Part shown: in pieces, positions 26,862-34,896 of the stretch
Layout of the letters: every line of letters begins with the position of its first letter
Numbering within the stretch: the stretch's first letter is position 1
DNA from: Clostridium rhizosphaerae
Lineage (GTDB): Bacteria; Bacillota; Clostridia; Clostridiales; Clostridiaceae
DNA length: 64,000 bases
Direction of reading: 5' to 3'
Assembly (NCBI RefSeq): GCF_016765585.1
Contig: NZ_JAESWC010000002.1
Coordinates: forward strand, 1,302,001 to 1,366,000
Made by a program: the position numbers and the translations under genes
Notes under the pieces: generated by a model
What the model saw: only the letters and a program-made list of their open reading frames with translations
The model's database searches: none
Told to the model about the DNA's origin: nothing

Positions 26862-27260
26862 TTAAATTGTATTATGAACAAATGCAGCAATTTTATTGAT
26901 TGGAATATTAGTAATAGTTCCCAATGAAAGTGCTTCATTATTTTGATTAATCTCGTTTTCATCAGTATCAGAAATAAACCCAGGTGGAGAAGCTATCTTA
27001 GATAGTATTTTTATATAATCATTTTTTACATCCAATAAAACTCCTGTAAAGCCAGAGCCTGATTCGCCTCCACTTACTGTATATATAGTTATAGTTTGAC
27101 CTATGTATTTTATTAAGCTTTGAATAAAATTATTATCATTTAATAAAACCTTGCTTGCTTTTATGTTTTCTTTTATTTCATAGTTACAGCCTGCTTTAAC
27201 ATATATCTTTTTCTTTCTCTTTGTCCTTATGTTGAATATGTTCACATTTCTTCTTGCCAT
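26862..27260 (-). CDS. Divergent paralogue b of the small-protein family
   Basis: A 132-residue member with an extra 45-residue basic N-terminus (MARRNVNIFNIRTKRKKKIY). It keeps GQTITIYTVSGGESGSGFTGVL and the ending GTITNIPINKIAAFVHNTI, but has lost the CALGNCC cysteine motif, which reads SPPGFISDT instead. AAGGTGAGG precedes the ATG. Its upstream CATATTATA (27294-27302) resembles the sigma-K -10, but I see no -35 AC at the right distance, and the GGAC/GTCC leader hairpin is absent. It may differ from its sisters in timing or role. Confidence 0.7.
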   Translation of the reverse strand: MARRNVNIFNIRTKRKKKIYVKAGCNYEIKENIKASKVLLNDNNFIQSLIKYIGQTITIYTVSGGESGSGFTGVLLDVKNDYIKILSKIASPPGFISDTDENEINQNNEALSLGTITNIPINKIAAFVHNTI

Positions 27261-27340
27261 TCAACCTCACCTTTCATATATATTTAGCTATATTATAATA
27301 TGAGAAGGATCAAGAATTGATACTATATAGTTATCAAAGA

Positions 27341-27360
27341 CACCATCTTCTAAGATGGTG
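27341..27360 (-). terminator. Terminator of paralogue c
   Basis: CACCATCTT (27341-27349) pairs with AAGATGGTG (27352-27360). On the minus strand it follows the stop of paralogue c and is trailed by TCTTTG, a weak U-tract. Confidence 0.65.
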
Positions 27361-27384
27361 CCTAAATTACTTATTTACTTACTT

Positions 27385-27816
27385 TTACCAGCCGCTATCA
27401 ACTGCATTATGAACAAATGATGCTATTCTATCAACAGGAATATCAACAACTGCTCCAAGTCCATGATTTGCATTACAGTTAATCCTATGCTGTTGTCCGC
27501 CTAGATTAGCTCCCTGTACACCTGTTGGATTATATCCTTGTATCCCTTGATTATTTACGTTATTTCCATAGTCTCCTATACCATCTGTACATACGTCATC
27601 ACCTACGCCTGCAACAGGTCCCATATGGTCGCAACAATTTCCTAATGCGCAGCCTGGTGCTGGGCCTATTTGTGTAATTAATCTAACAAAACTGCAATTA
27701 ACAGTTGCTAATACGCCAGTAAATCCCCTGCCTGATTGCCCTCCACTTGTTGTAAAAATAGTAACAGTTTGACCAACAAAATTAGCAAGATTATTTGCGA
27801 AGTTTCCGTTTGCCAT
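27385..27816 (-). CDS. Small cysteine-containing protein, paralogue c
   Basis: A 143-residue paralogue. It shares GQTVTIFTTSGGQSGRGFTGVL (residues 15-36), SFVRLITQIGPAPGCALGNCC and the ending GAVVDIPVDRIASFVHNAV. Its middle is expanded by a Gly/Asn/Gln-rich stretch (residues about 70-110, with GIGDYGNNVNNQGIQGYNPT), as in many spore-surface proteins. AAGGAGGAAACA precedes the ATG, and a sigma-K-like promoter (CATAGTATA) is upstream. Its function is not known; surface-layer or coat structure is inferred. Confidence 0.75.
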   Translation of the reverse strand: MANGNFANNLANFVGQTVTIFTTSGGQSGRGFTGVLATVNCSFVRLITQIGPAPGCALGNCCDHMGPVAGVGDDVCTDGIGDYGNNVNNQGIQGYNPTGVQGANLGGQQHRINCNANHGLGAVVDIPVDRIASFVHNAVDSGW

Positions 27817-27871
27817 CCTCTGTTTCCTCCTTTCTTATTATGAAGATATGTTAGGACTTCTTGTCCTGCTA

Positions 27872-27897
27872 TATACTATGAAGCTTATATAATAAGT
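27872..27897 (-). promoter_or_regulatory. Sigma-K-like promoter of paralogue c
   Basis: On the minus strand CATAGTATA (27872-27880) fits CATAnnnTA, with AC 15 bases upstream. The leader then carries AGGACaagaaGTCCT (27853-27867). Confidence 0.6.
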
Positions 27898-27920
27898 GCT
27901 ACTTAAATTTTAAAAATATT

Positions 27921-28029
27921 CTTTATATAAATATCAAAGTAAATCAGCTATTTAATTCTCGTAAAAATCGTAAAAGCATCGATATTTTACTCGATTAAAT
28001 AGCGATTTACTAATTGAATTTATATAAAA
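27921..28029. repeat. Long imperfect inverted repeat between paralogues c and d
   Basis: Two arms of about 50 bases (27921-27970 and 27980-28029) are near-complementary around a 9-base centre. The inner parts AAATCAGCTATTTAATTCTC and GATTAAATAGCGATTT, and the outer TTTATATAAAT / ATTTATATAAA, pair. No coding potential is seen. It looks like a MITE or a long hairpin rather than a terminator; the paralogue d terminator begins where it ends. Confidence 0.6.
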
Positions 28030-28030
28030 A

Positions 28031-28055
28031 GGGGCTGCCTTTAAAGGCATACCCC
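28031..28055 (-). terminator. Terminator of paralogue d
   Basis: GGGGCTGCCT (28031-28040) pairs with AGGCATACCCC (28045-28055) with one bulge; on the minus strand it is followed by TTTTTATATA. Confidence 0.75.
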
Positions 28056-28078
28056 ATAAACTTGCTTTTATATTTATT

Positions 28079-28411
28079 CTAGTATCCGCTGCTTCCTACA
28101 GCATTGTGTACAAAAGCTGCTATTCTGTCTACTGGAATATCTACTATTGAACCAAATTGATTTGCACGGCAGCTAAATCTATCTTGCCCACCTTGTTGTG
28201 TCCCTTCAACATTAGTTCCATGATGAGGTCTTTCACAGCAGTTTCCAAGTGCACAGCCTGGTGCTGGTCCAATTTGTGTAACTAGTCTTACAAAGCTGGC
28301 ATTAACTATTGTTAATACCCCTGTAAAACCTCTACCTGATTCTCCACCGCTTGTTGTAAAAATAGTGACTGTTTGTCCAATATTGTTTGCTAATTCATTC
28401 AAAAAATCCAT
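28079..28411 (-). CDS. Small cysteine-containing protein, paralogue d
   Basis: A 110-residue paralogue: GQTVTIFTTSGGESGRGFTGVL at residues 12-33, ASFVRLVTQIGPAPGCALGNCC, a short variable middle with His-Gly and Gln-Gly pairs, then FGSIVDIPVDRIAAFVHNAVGSSGY. There is no signal peptide. AAGGAGGAAGC precedes the ATG. It is transcribed from its own sigma-K-like promoter and ends at its own terminator, so the four paralogues are separate units rather than an operon. Confidence 0.75.
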   Translation of the reverse strand: MDFLNELANNIGQTVTIFTTSGGESGRGFTGVLTIVNASFVRLVTQIGPAPGCALGNCCERPHHGTNVEGTQQGGQDRFSCRANQFGSIVDIPVDRIAAFVHNAVGSSGY

Positions 28412-28464
28412 CCTTTGCTTCCTCCTTTCTTATATGTCTGATTATAGGACCCTTGTCCTAGTTC

Positions 28465-28491
28465 ATAATATGAGCTTTAGCATAATGTGTG
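28465..28491 (-). promoter_or_regulatory. Sigma-K-like promoter of paralogue d
   Basis: On the minus strand CATATTATG (28465-28473) nearly fits CATAnnnTA, with ACAC 14-16 bases upstream. The leader carries AGGACccttGTCCT (28447-28460). Confidence 0.5.
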
Positions 28492-28582
28492 ACAAAAACA
28501 ATTGAAGGACTTCCTTCAGTTTTAGATAAAACTTATTCAATTACATGTAAATGGACAGACCAATTTCATTTATCACAATTTG

Positions 28583-28611
28583 TTGTTTTTTTTGAAAATT
28601 GGTACTATAAT
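28583..28611 (+). promoter_or_regulatory. Putative sigma-A promoter of the ech operon
   Basis: TTGTTT (28583-28588) and TATAAT (28606-28611) are spaced by 17 bases, and lie 67 bases before the echA start. No operator is recognised. Confidence 0.6.
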
Positions 28612-28677
28612 GAAAGTAACTGTTATAGTAAAAATTTAGAACTGTTTAGAAAGATTTGACAGTAAGGAGGTCTTATT

Positions 28678-30594
28678 ATGAACACTTTAATCATTTCTCT
28701 TCTTGTTGTTCCAATTGTCTTTGCCTTGTTGTTTCTACTAAATAATGGCAAAACATACTTTAAAGCACTATCCTATTTACTCTTTGCTTTTGGAGCAATA
28801 GCATCTATTACACTTGCAATTCACGGACCGGTTCAATTAATAATTGAAGGTTCAGCTTTCACTATGATGGAGGCACTAATAACTGTTTTAGAAATTTTGA
28901 TCATTGTATTTTTATTTTCTGTTTCGATGAAACATAAAAGAAAAGGTGTGTTTTCACTAACATTTTTGCAGTCGATATTATTTATTTATACTGCTTTTTT
29001 TATGGAAAAACACCATGAAACTGTCTTAAATGTGGACAGCTTTTCAATAGTAATGCTCCTTTTAGTAAATATTATAGGTACTCTTATAGTAGTCTTTGCA
29101 AACGGATACATTACTGAATATGAACATCACAGACAAATGAAAAGCAAACAGAAATTATTCTACTGTGTAATAAGTATATTTATTGCAGCTATGAATGGGC
29201 TTGTTATGAGTGATGGACTAGCCTGGATATACTTCTTCTGGGAAATTACAACCTTGGCTTCATTCATACTAATATCCTATAACGGAGATGCAGAAGCTTA
29301 TCAAAGCGGTTTTAGAGCATTGTTTCTAAATCTTATAGGCGGTATTTGTTTTTCAGCAGGAAATATATTATTTCAAAGCAAATATGGAATCACAACTCTA
29401 TCAGATATAGCTAATTATGGTTCAAAGAGTTATGTTCTCTTGGTTCCGGTATTTCTTTTATGTATTGCAGGCTTTGCAAAATCAGCACAGATGCCTTTCC
29501 AAAGTTGGCTTCTAGGTGCAATGGTAGCTCCAACACCTGTTTCAGCATTACTTCACTCAAGTACTATGGTTAAGGCTGGAGTATACTTAATAATTAAATT
29601 ATCACCAGCTTATGCAGGAACAAAACTTGGAACAGCAATTGCATTATATGGAGGTATAACCTTCTTATTATGTTCAGCAATAGCAGTTACTCAAAGAAAT
29701 GCAAAAAGAATTCTTGCTTATTCAACTATAGCTAATTTAGGACTTATTATCTGTAGTGCCGGCATGGGAACAAGCCTTGGAATTTCAGCAGCAATAATTT
29801 TAATTATTTTCCATGCTGTATCAAAAGCTTTATTATTCCTTTGCACAGGACAAATTGAACATACAATAGGCAGCAGAGATGTTGAAGACATGTCTGGGCT
29901 TATAGCAAAAGCACCAGTACTTACTTTAATTACAGCTTTCGGTCTTGTGTCAATGATTCTTCCTCCTTTTGGAGTACTTATAACAAAGCTTATATCAATC
30001 GAAGCTGCAGCACAAAATCCATTTATCGTAATACTTTTAGTTCTTGGTAGTGCACTTACAACACTATATTACATTAAGTGGATGGGAACAATTCTTTCCT
30101 ACCCTGCTGTTAAGTTTCCAAACAAAGAAACCAGAGACTTTAACGTATATCTTCCATTATGGGTATTAAGTATTTTAGTTTTACTATCAAGTATATTTGT
30201 ATCACCTGTTTATAATAAATTAGTATCACCTGAAATTAAGAGTCTTTTACCAAAAGCTCCTGAAGCACTAAATATATCACTTGCAAATATAAGTACTCAG
30301 CTTGGAAGCTTCAATAATAATATAGTATTTATAGTAATTGCTTTTGTTATATTAATTGCACTAGTAGTAAAAGGAACTCTTATAGGCAAACCAACAAGAA
30401 AGAATATTTATATGTGCGGTGAAAACAACACAGAGGACGAAAACTTATTTAGAGGTCCTGATGGCAGCTATGAAAAAGCAGTTGTCAGCAATTACTACTT
30501 AACCAGAATTTTTGATGAAAAACTTATAACAAGACTTGGAAGTCTAATTTCCGTATCATTAATCTTAATTGTTATCTTAGGAGGACTTGCATAA
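28678..30594 (+). CDS. echA: Ech hydrogenase subunit A (NuoL/HyfB-like proton-pumping antiporter subunit)
   Basis: A 638-residue membrane protein with about fifteen helices. The conserved antiporter core reads GLAWIYFFWEITTLASFILISY (helix 5, with its Glu), FAKSAQMPFQSWLLGAMVAPTPVSALLHSSTMVKAGVYLI (about 277-316, with Lys) and AYSTIANLGLIICSAG. It should move H+ or Na+ coupled to electron transfer from ferredoxin to protons. It is the first gene of a six-gene unit, with TAAGGAGGT before the ATG, and its last bases overlap the echB start (ATAATG). Confidence 0.92.
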   Translation: MNTLIISLLVVPIVFALLFLLNNGKTYFKALSYLLFAFGAIASITLAIHGPVQLIIEGSAFTMMEALITVLEILIIVFLFSVSMKHKRKGVFSLTFLQSILFIYTAFFMEKHHETVLNVDSFSIVMLLLVNIIGTLIVVFANGYITEYEHHRQMKSKQKLFYCVISIFIAAMNGLVMSDGLAWIYFFWEITTLASFILISYNGDAEAYQSGFRALFLNLIGGICFSAGNILFQSKYGITTLSDIANYGSKSYVLLVPVFLLCIAGFAKSAQMPFQSWLLGAMVAPTPVSALLHSSTMVKAGVYLIIKLSPAYAGTKLGTAIALYGGITFLLCSAIAVTQRNAKRILAYSTIANLGLIICSAGMGTSLGISAAIILIIFHAVSKALLFLCTGQIEHTIGSRDVEDMSGLIAKAPVLTLITAFGLVSMILPPFGVLITKLISIEAAAQNPFIVILLVLGSALTTLYYIKWMGTILSYPAVKFPNKETRDFNVYLPLWVLSILVLLSSIFVSPVYNKLVSPEIKSLLPKAPEALNISLANISTQLGSFNNNIVFIVIAFVILIALVVKGTLIGKPTRKNIYMCGENNTEDENLFRGPDGSYEKAVVSNYYLTRIFDEKLITRLGSLISVSLILIVILGGLA

Positions 30595-31466
30595 TGAGCA
30601 CAATAGAAATTATTATAAGAAGTCTTTTAGTTTTATTTGCTGCTCCGGTAATAGGCTGTATCTTTGCAGGAATAGACAGAAAGCTTACTGCAAAGCTCCA
30701 GGGAAGAGTAGGTCCAAAACTTCTTCAGCCTTGGTATGACTTCAGAAAGCTTATGAGCAAGGAAAATGTAGTAGTAAATAAATATCAAAATATATATATA
30801 TTATTCTATGTAATATTTATAATAGTAAGTCTTTTAATGCTCTTTTTAGAAATGGACTTACTTATGATTATATTTGTTTATACGATTGCCAACGTAGCAT
30901 TAATTGTTGGAGCTATGAGTACAGGCTCCCCGTTCAGCAAAATCGGTAGTGCAAGAGAAACAATTTCAATGCTTGCTTACGAACCTATTCTTGTATTTTA
31001 TATAGTGGGAATGTATATGCTTACAGGCTCCTTCAATATATCAAGATTAAATGCTGCTGACAAACCACTTATTTTGTATTTACCTTTAGTATTTATATCC
31101 ATGCTGTTTATAATGAGCATAAAATTTAAGAAGTCGCCTTTTGACTTTTCTACTGCTCACCACTCCCATCAAGAGCTTGTAAAAGGAATGTTTACTGACT
31201 TTTCAGGCCCTACAATGGGAATGATTGAATTCGCACACTGGTATGAATATGTATTCTTATCAGGATTAATGTTTATATTCTGGAAGCAGAGCTTTGTACT
31301 TGGAACATTATTATCAATCTTTACCTTTATATTTGTTATCATAATAGACAACATAACAGCAAGACTTTCCTGGGAATGGATGGTAAAGGTTACATGGACC
31401 ATTGTTGTCGGCTTAAGTGTAGCAAATATATTGTTTATTTATTTCAATAATGTAAGAATCGTTTAA
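30594..31466 (+). CDS. echB: Ech hydrogenase subunit B (NuoH/HycD-like)
   Basis: A 290-residue membrane subunit with seven to eight helices. The family signatures include AGIDRKLTAKLQGRVGPKLLQPWYDFRKLMSKE (residues 25-57), SARETISMLAYEPIL and SPFDFSTAHHSHQELVKGMFTDFSG. It links the membrane arm to the hydrogenase module. It overlaps echA by one base, so the two are translationally coupled. Confidence 0.93.
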   Translation: MSTIEIIIRSLLVLFAAPVIGCIFAGIDRKLTAKLQGRVGPKLLQPWYDFRKLMSKENVVVNKYQNIYILFYVIFIIVSLLMLFLEMDLLMIIFVYTIANVALIVGAMSTGSPFSKIGSARETISMLAYEPILVFYIVGMYMLTGSFNISRLNAADKPLILYLPLVFISMLFIMSIKFKKSPFDFSTAHHSHQELVKGMFTDFSGPTMGMIEFAHWYEYVFLSGLMFIFWKQSFVLGTLLSIFTFIFVIIIDNITARLSWEWMVKVTWTIVVGLSVANILFIYFNNVRIV

Positions 31467-31496
31467 CTCAAATTAATCAGAAAGCGAGGCAAATTT

Positions 31497-31937
31497 ATGA
31501 GTTCAGTTATGTCAAAATCTCCATGGATTGTTCATATGAATTGCAATAGCTGTAACGGCTGCGATATAGAAGTATTGGCATGTTTAACTCCCCTTTATGA
31601 TGCTGAAAGACTTGGGGTAATAAACATTGGTACTCCAAAGCAGGCTGATATTATGGTAATTACAGGTTCAGTAAATTATAAGAGCGTAGATGTAGTTTTA
31701 AATGTATATAATCAGATGCCTGAACCTAAGGCAGTAGTAGCTGTAGGTGCTTGCTCCTGCACAGGAGGCATATTCCACGACTGCTACAACGTTATAGGCG
31801 GCGCAGACAAGATTATACCAGTTGATGTTTACGTACCAGGATGCTGCCCAAAGCCTGAAACTATATTAGAAGGTATAGCTAAAGCTGCAGCAATGCTTGA
31901 TGAAAAAAGAGCAGAAATGAAGAAAAAAATCGGCTAA
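31497..31937 (+). CDS. echC: Ech hydrogenase small subunit C (NuoB-like)
   Basis: A 146-residue soluble subunit that should carry one [4Fe-4S] cluster next to the nickel site. The cysteines are in NCNSCNGCDIEVLACLTP (residues 15-32), VGACSCTGG and VPGCCPKPE. It is homologous to NuoB and HycG. It belongs to the same operon, 30 bases after echB, with an AAAGCGAGG site. Confidence 0.93.
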   Translation: MSSVMSKSPWIVHMNCNSCNGCDIEVLACLTPLYDAERLGVINIGTPKQADIMVITGSVNYKSVDVVLNVYNQMPEPKAVVAVGACSCTGGIFHDCYNVIGGADKIIPVDVYVPGCCPKPETILEGIAKAAAMLDEKRAEMKKKIG

Positions 31938-31952
31938 AAAGGGGGACTTTAT

Positions 31953-32315
31953 ATGTTAGATAACTTAATCACAGTAGATAAGGATAATATCCGAGAAGCT
32001 GTAAACAACAAAAAACTTTATGGACATAGATTTGTGGCTGTTACCTGTGAAAAAGAAGGCGAAGATTATGAACTCACATACCACTTTGATTTAAACTATG
32101 AGATGAGTCATATTAGAATTTTAATAAAACCGGAAGATGTTATAAAAAGCGTATCTTCAATATATCCTTCTGCACTTTTAATTGAAAATGAATATAAAGA
32201 TTTATATGGCTTTAATTTTGAAGGACTTTTAATTGATTATAAAGGACACCTTATGCTTTCTGATAAGGCGCCTGAAACTCCAATGCTTGCAAAGAAAGAC
32301 AATAAGGAGGCGTAA
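31953..32315 (+). CDS. echD: Ech hydrogenase subunit D (NuoC-like)
   Basis: A 120-residue protein related to the 30-kDa/NuoC family. It shows SHIRILIKPEDVIKSVSSIYPSALLIENEYKDLYGFNFEGL, the usual block before the large subunit. It is shorter than NuoC, as in Ech and Coo systems. It is likely a structural bridge between EchC and EchE. AAAGGGGGA precedes the ATG. Confidence 0.88.
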   Translation: MLDNLITVDKDNIREAVNNKKLYGHRFVAVTCEKEGEDYELTYHFDLNYEMSHIRILIKPEDVIKSVSSIYPSALLIENEYKDLYGFNFEGLLIDYKGHLMLSDKAPETPMLAKKDNKEA

Positions 32316-32319
32316 AGTT

Positions 32320-33396
32320 ATGGCAAGAACAGTTATTCCTTTTGGACCACAGCACCCTGTTTTACCTGAACCAATACAGTTAAAGCTTGTTATGGAAGAT
32401 GAAAAAGTTGTTGAAGCCCTTCCTTCCATTGGCTATGTACACAGGGGCCTTGAAAAAATGGCAGAGCTTAAGGATTTTAACCAATCTGTATATATAGTTG
32501 AAAGAGTTTGTGGTATCTGCAGTTTCATGCACTCTATGGCTTATGTCAGAGGTATTGAAAATATAATGAATATACAAATACCAGAAAGAGCAGAATATTT
32601 AAGAGTAATTTGGGCTGAAATAGGCAGACTTCAAAGTCACTTTTTATGGCTTGGACTTCTTGCAGATGCCTTTGGCTTTGAGAGTCTTTTCATGGAGACT
32701 TGGAAATACAGAGAAAAAATACTAGATTTAATGGAAATGACCACTGGAAACAGAGTTATAATTTCTGCTAACAAGGTTGGTGGAACAACTAAAGACATTA
32801 CAGAGGAGCAGATGAAGATTATTCTTTCAACTGTTGATGACCTTGAAAAAGAAATGAAGGATGTTGAAAAAGTATTCTTCGACAGCTATACAGTTAAGCA
32901 AAGGCTTGTTGGAGTTGGAATACTTACAAAGCAGGATGCTGAGCAGTATGCTGTTGTAGGTCCTATGGCTAGAGGAAGCGGAATTAAATATGATTTAAGA
33001 GCTACCGGCTACAGTGCTTACAAGAATTTAGACTTTGAGCCTGTTGTTGAAAATGCTGGGGATTCTTATGCAAGATGCATAGTAAGAGTTAAAGAAATAT
33101 ATCAAGCCTTTGACCTTATAAGACAGGCAATTGCTAAAATGCCTTCTGGAGATATAGCAGTTCCTGTAAAAGGTTTCCCTAAGGGAGAAACAATTTCAAG
33201 ACTGGAACAGCCTAGAGGAGAAGCAATATACTATATTAAAGCAAATGGTACTAAGAACCTGGAGAGATTAAAAATCAGGACTCCTACCTTTGCAAACATA
33301 CCTTCTCTATTAAAAATGCTTCCAGGAAGCAAACTTCAGGACGTACCAGTACTAGTACTTACAATCGATCCATGTATCAGTTGTACAGAGAGGTAA
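32320..33396 (+). CDS. echE: Ech [NiFe] hydrogenase large subunit E
   Basis: A 358-residue catalytic subunit. I start at the ATG at 32320 (MARTVIPFGPQHPV), with AAGGAGGCGT 7 bases before; a longer frame from 32233 overlaps echD and lacks a site. Nickel ligands are Cys64 and Cys67 in RVCGICS, and Cys352 and Cys355 in DPCISCTER at the extreme C-terminus. These four cysteines mark it as a true group 4 hydrogenase rather than a NuoD. No C-terminal extension follows the last CxxC, so no maturation peptide would be removed, as reported for other Ech/Coo enzymes. The enzyme should couple ferredoxin oxidation to H2 evolution, or the reverse. Confidence 0.94.
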   Translation: MARTVIPFGPQHPVLPEPIQLKLVMEDEKVVEALPSIGYVHRGLEKMAELKDFNQSVYIVERVCGICSFMHSMAYVRGIENIMNIQIPERAEYLRVIWAEIGRLQSHFLWLGLLADAFGFESLFMETWKYREKILDLMEMTTGNRVIISANKVGGTTKDITEEQMKIILSTVDDLEKEMKDVEKVFFDSYTVKQRLVGVGILTKQDAEQYAVVGPMARGSGIKYDLRATGYSAYKNLDFEPVVENAGDSYARCIVRVKEIYQAFDLIRQAIAKMPSGDIAVPVKGFPKGETISRLEQPRGEAIYYIKANGTKNLERLKIRTPTFANIPSLLKMLPGSKLQDVPVLVLTIDPCISCTER

Positions 33397-33409
33397 CGGA
33401 GGTGAGATT

Positions 33410-33928
33410 ATGGCAAATATGCTTCAGTTAATAACAAGAAACCTTTTTAACAAGAAGAAAACAAGACTCTTCCCATTAAGTGCTGAAAGACCAGCCTTTG
33501 AACGTTCAAGAGGAAGAATAGTATTAAACCCTGACACCTGTATACTTTGCAGCATTTGTGCACGACGCTGTCCTGCAGATGCTATCACAGTAGATAGAAA
33601 AGAAGGCTTTTGGGAATTAGATGCTTATAGATGTATAATCTGCGGAGAATGTGTAAGCGCCTGCCCTAAGAAGTCTATAAGCATGAATAACGATAGAAGA
33701 CATGCTGCAGAGGATAAGGAATTTGTACATCATAAGGTTGAAGTTCCTGTACCTGCTGCAAAGCCGGCATCACCTAAGCCGGCAGCGGCTGCGGCTGCTC
33801 CTGCTTCTAAACCGGTAGCTCCAAATCCTGATGAAAATAAGACTAATATACCTGTAGCTGTTAAACTTGAAGAAAGCAAGGTTGAAACACCAAATACCCT
33901 TCCAAAAGAAAATACAGAAACTGCTTAA
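33410..33928 (+). CDS. echF: Ech hydrogenase ferredoxin-like subunit F with Pro/Ala-rich tail
   Basis: A 172-residue subunit with two [4Fe-4S] motifs, CILCSICARRCP (about 44-55) and CIICGECVSACP (about 75-86), which pass electrons from ferredoxin to EchC. After residue 105 it carries a roughly 65-residue low-complexity tail rich in Pro, Ala, Lys and Glu, which core EchF proteins do not need. It is the last gene of the operon; a strong terminator begins 2 bases after the stop. No hyp maturation genes are in the window. Confidence 0.92.
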   Translation: MANMLQLITRNLFNKKKTRLFPLSAERPAFERSRGRIVLNPDTCILCSICARRCPADAITVDRKEGFWELDAYRCIICGECVSACPKKSISMNNDRRHAAEDKEFVHHKVEVPVPAAKPASPKPAAAAAAPASKPVAPNPDENKTNIPVAVKLEESKVETPNTLPKENTETA

Positions 33929-33929
33929 A

Positions 33930-33964
33930 CAAATGGCAGCTTACATATCGTAAGCTGCCATTTG
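33930..33964. terminator. Bidirectional terminator between echF and dedA
   Basis: CAAATGGCAGCTTA (33930-33943) pairs perfectly with TAAGCTGCCATTTG (33951-33964), with a 7-base loop. It lies between convergent genes. Confidence 0.8.
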
Positions 33965-33983
33965 TCATATAAACTTATTCTGC

Positions 33984-34604
33984 TTAAAGTTTTGCTTTCT
34001 TTTTCTTTTTAAAGAATACAAAGTAAATTATCAAGCCTGCAACCGCAGCTATTACTACATAATCAAGTATGTGAAGCCAGCCTCTTATCTGTTCCCAATT
34101 TTCTCCCATATAGTATCCTGCGTATCCTAGTACTACACTCCATAATAAAGAGCCAAAGAAAGTATAAGCAGCAAACTTTCTAATATCCATTTTGCTTAAT
34201 CCAGCAGGAAGTGATATAAAAGTTCTTATTATAGGAAGAAGTCTTGAGTAAAATGCAATCTTCTCTCCATACTTTTGAAAATACTTGTCGCTCATTTCTA
34301 TATGTGACTTTTTAAGTCTAAGCTTATCAGCATATTTATCAACCAAAGGCCTTCCGCCTAAAGCTCCTAGATAATAACATAATACTGAGCCTAATGTACC
34401 TCCCAGTGTACCCCAAATAATTACCCAAAATAAATTAAGGCGATTTCCTGTGTTTGCCGTCGAAGCCAAATATCCTCCAAAAGGAAGAATTGCCTCACTT
34501 GGAATTGGAATACATGCACTTTCTAATGCCATTAAGCCTGCAACTCCAAAATATCCAAACTTTCCAAGCACTGCTACCGCCCAATTGACTATAAACTCAA
34601 TCAT
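33984..34604 (-). CDS. DedA-family membrane protein
   Basis: A 206-residue protein from the ATG at 34604 (MIEFIVNW), chosen because GAAGGGAGA lies 6-14 bases before it; an ATG 33 bases upstream adds an unlikely charged lead. The DedA/SNARE-associated core is visible: ALESACIPIPSEAILPFGGYLA (with the acidic residue), GTLGSVLCYYLGALGGRPLVDKY and FYSRLLPIIRTFISLPAGLSKM, with conserved Arg residues. The family is linked to undecaprenyl-phosphate and phospholipid flipping and to membrane potential upkeep. It ends in a poly-lysine tail (FFKKKKKAKL). Confidence 0.9.
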   Translation of the reverse strand: MIEFIVNWAVAVLGKFGYFGVAGLMALESACIPIPSEAILPFGGYLASTANTGNRLNLFWVIIWGTLGGTLGSVLCYYLGALGGRPLVDKYADKLRLKKSHIEMSDKYFQKYGEKIAFYSRLLPIIRTFISLPAGLSKMDIRKFAAYTFFGSLLWSVVLGYAGYYMGENWEQIRGWLHILDYVVIAAVAGLIIYFVFFKKKKKAKL

Positions 34605-34896
34605 TCTCTTTCTCCCTTCGTTTAAAACAATCTGCAATATAGCCTGTCATTTGATTTGCAGATAATCTTTAAAAGCCATAAACCTCTAATTCAACTTCTT
34701 TTTCATCTGTTCCATAAATCAACACCATTATACTATAAACTAAATTTATAGGCTAGTAATAACAGGTTAAATTTCAGTTAAATAATATACTATACTTTAA
34801 TTTATATTCATAGTTTTCAGAATAGTATTTATAATTCTTTCGTTGTATAATAAGTATATGGTAATTTAAGGTTATAAGAATTTGGGGGAGATTCAC

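Noticed and set aside
32233-32319. Longer echE from an upstream ATG
   Set aside because: It lies inside echD, adds a basic non-family N-terminus, and the ATG at 32320 has AAGGAGG.
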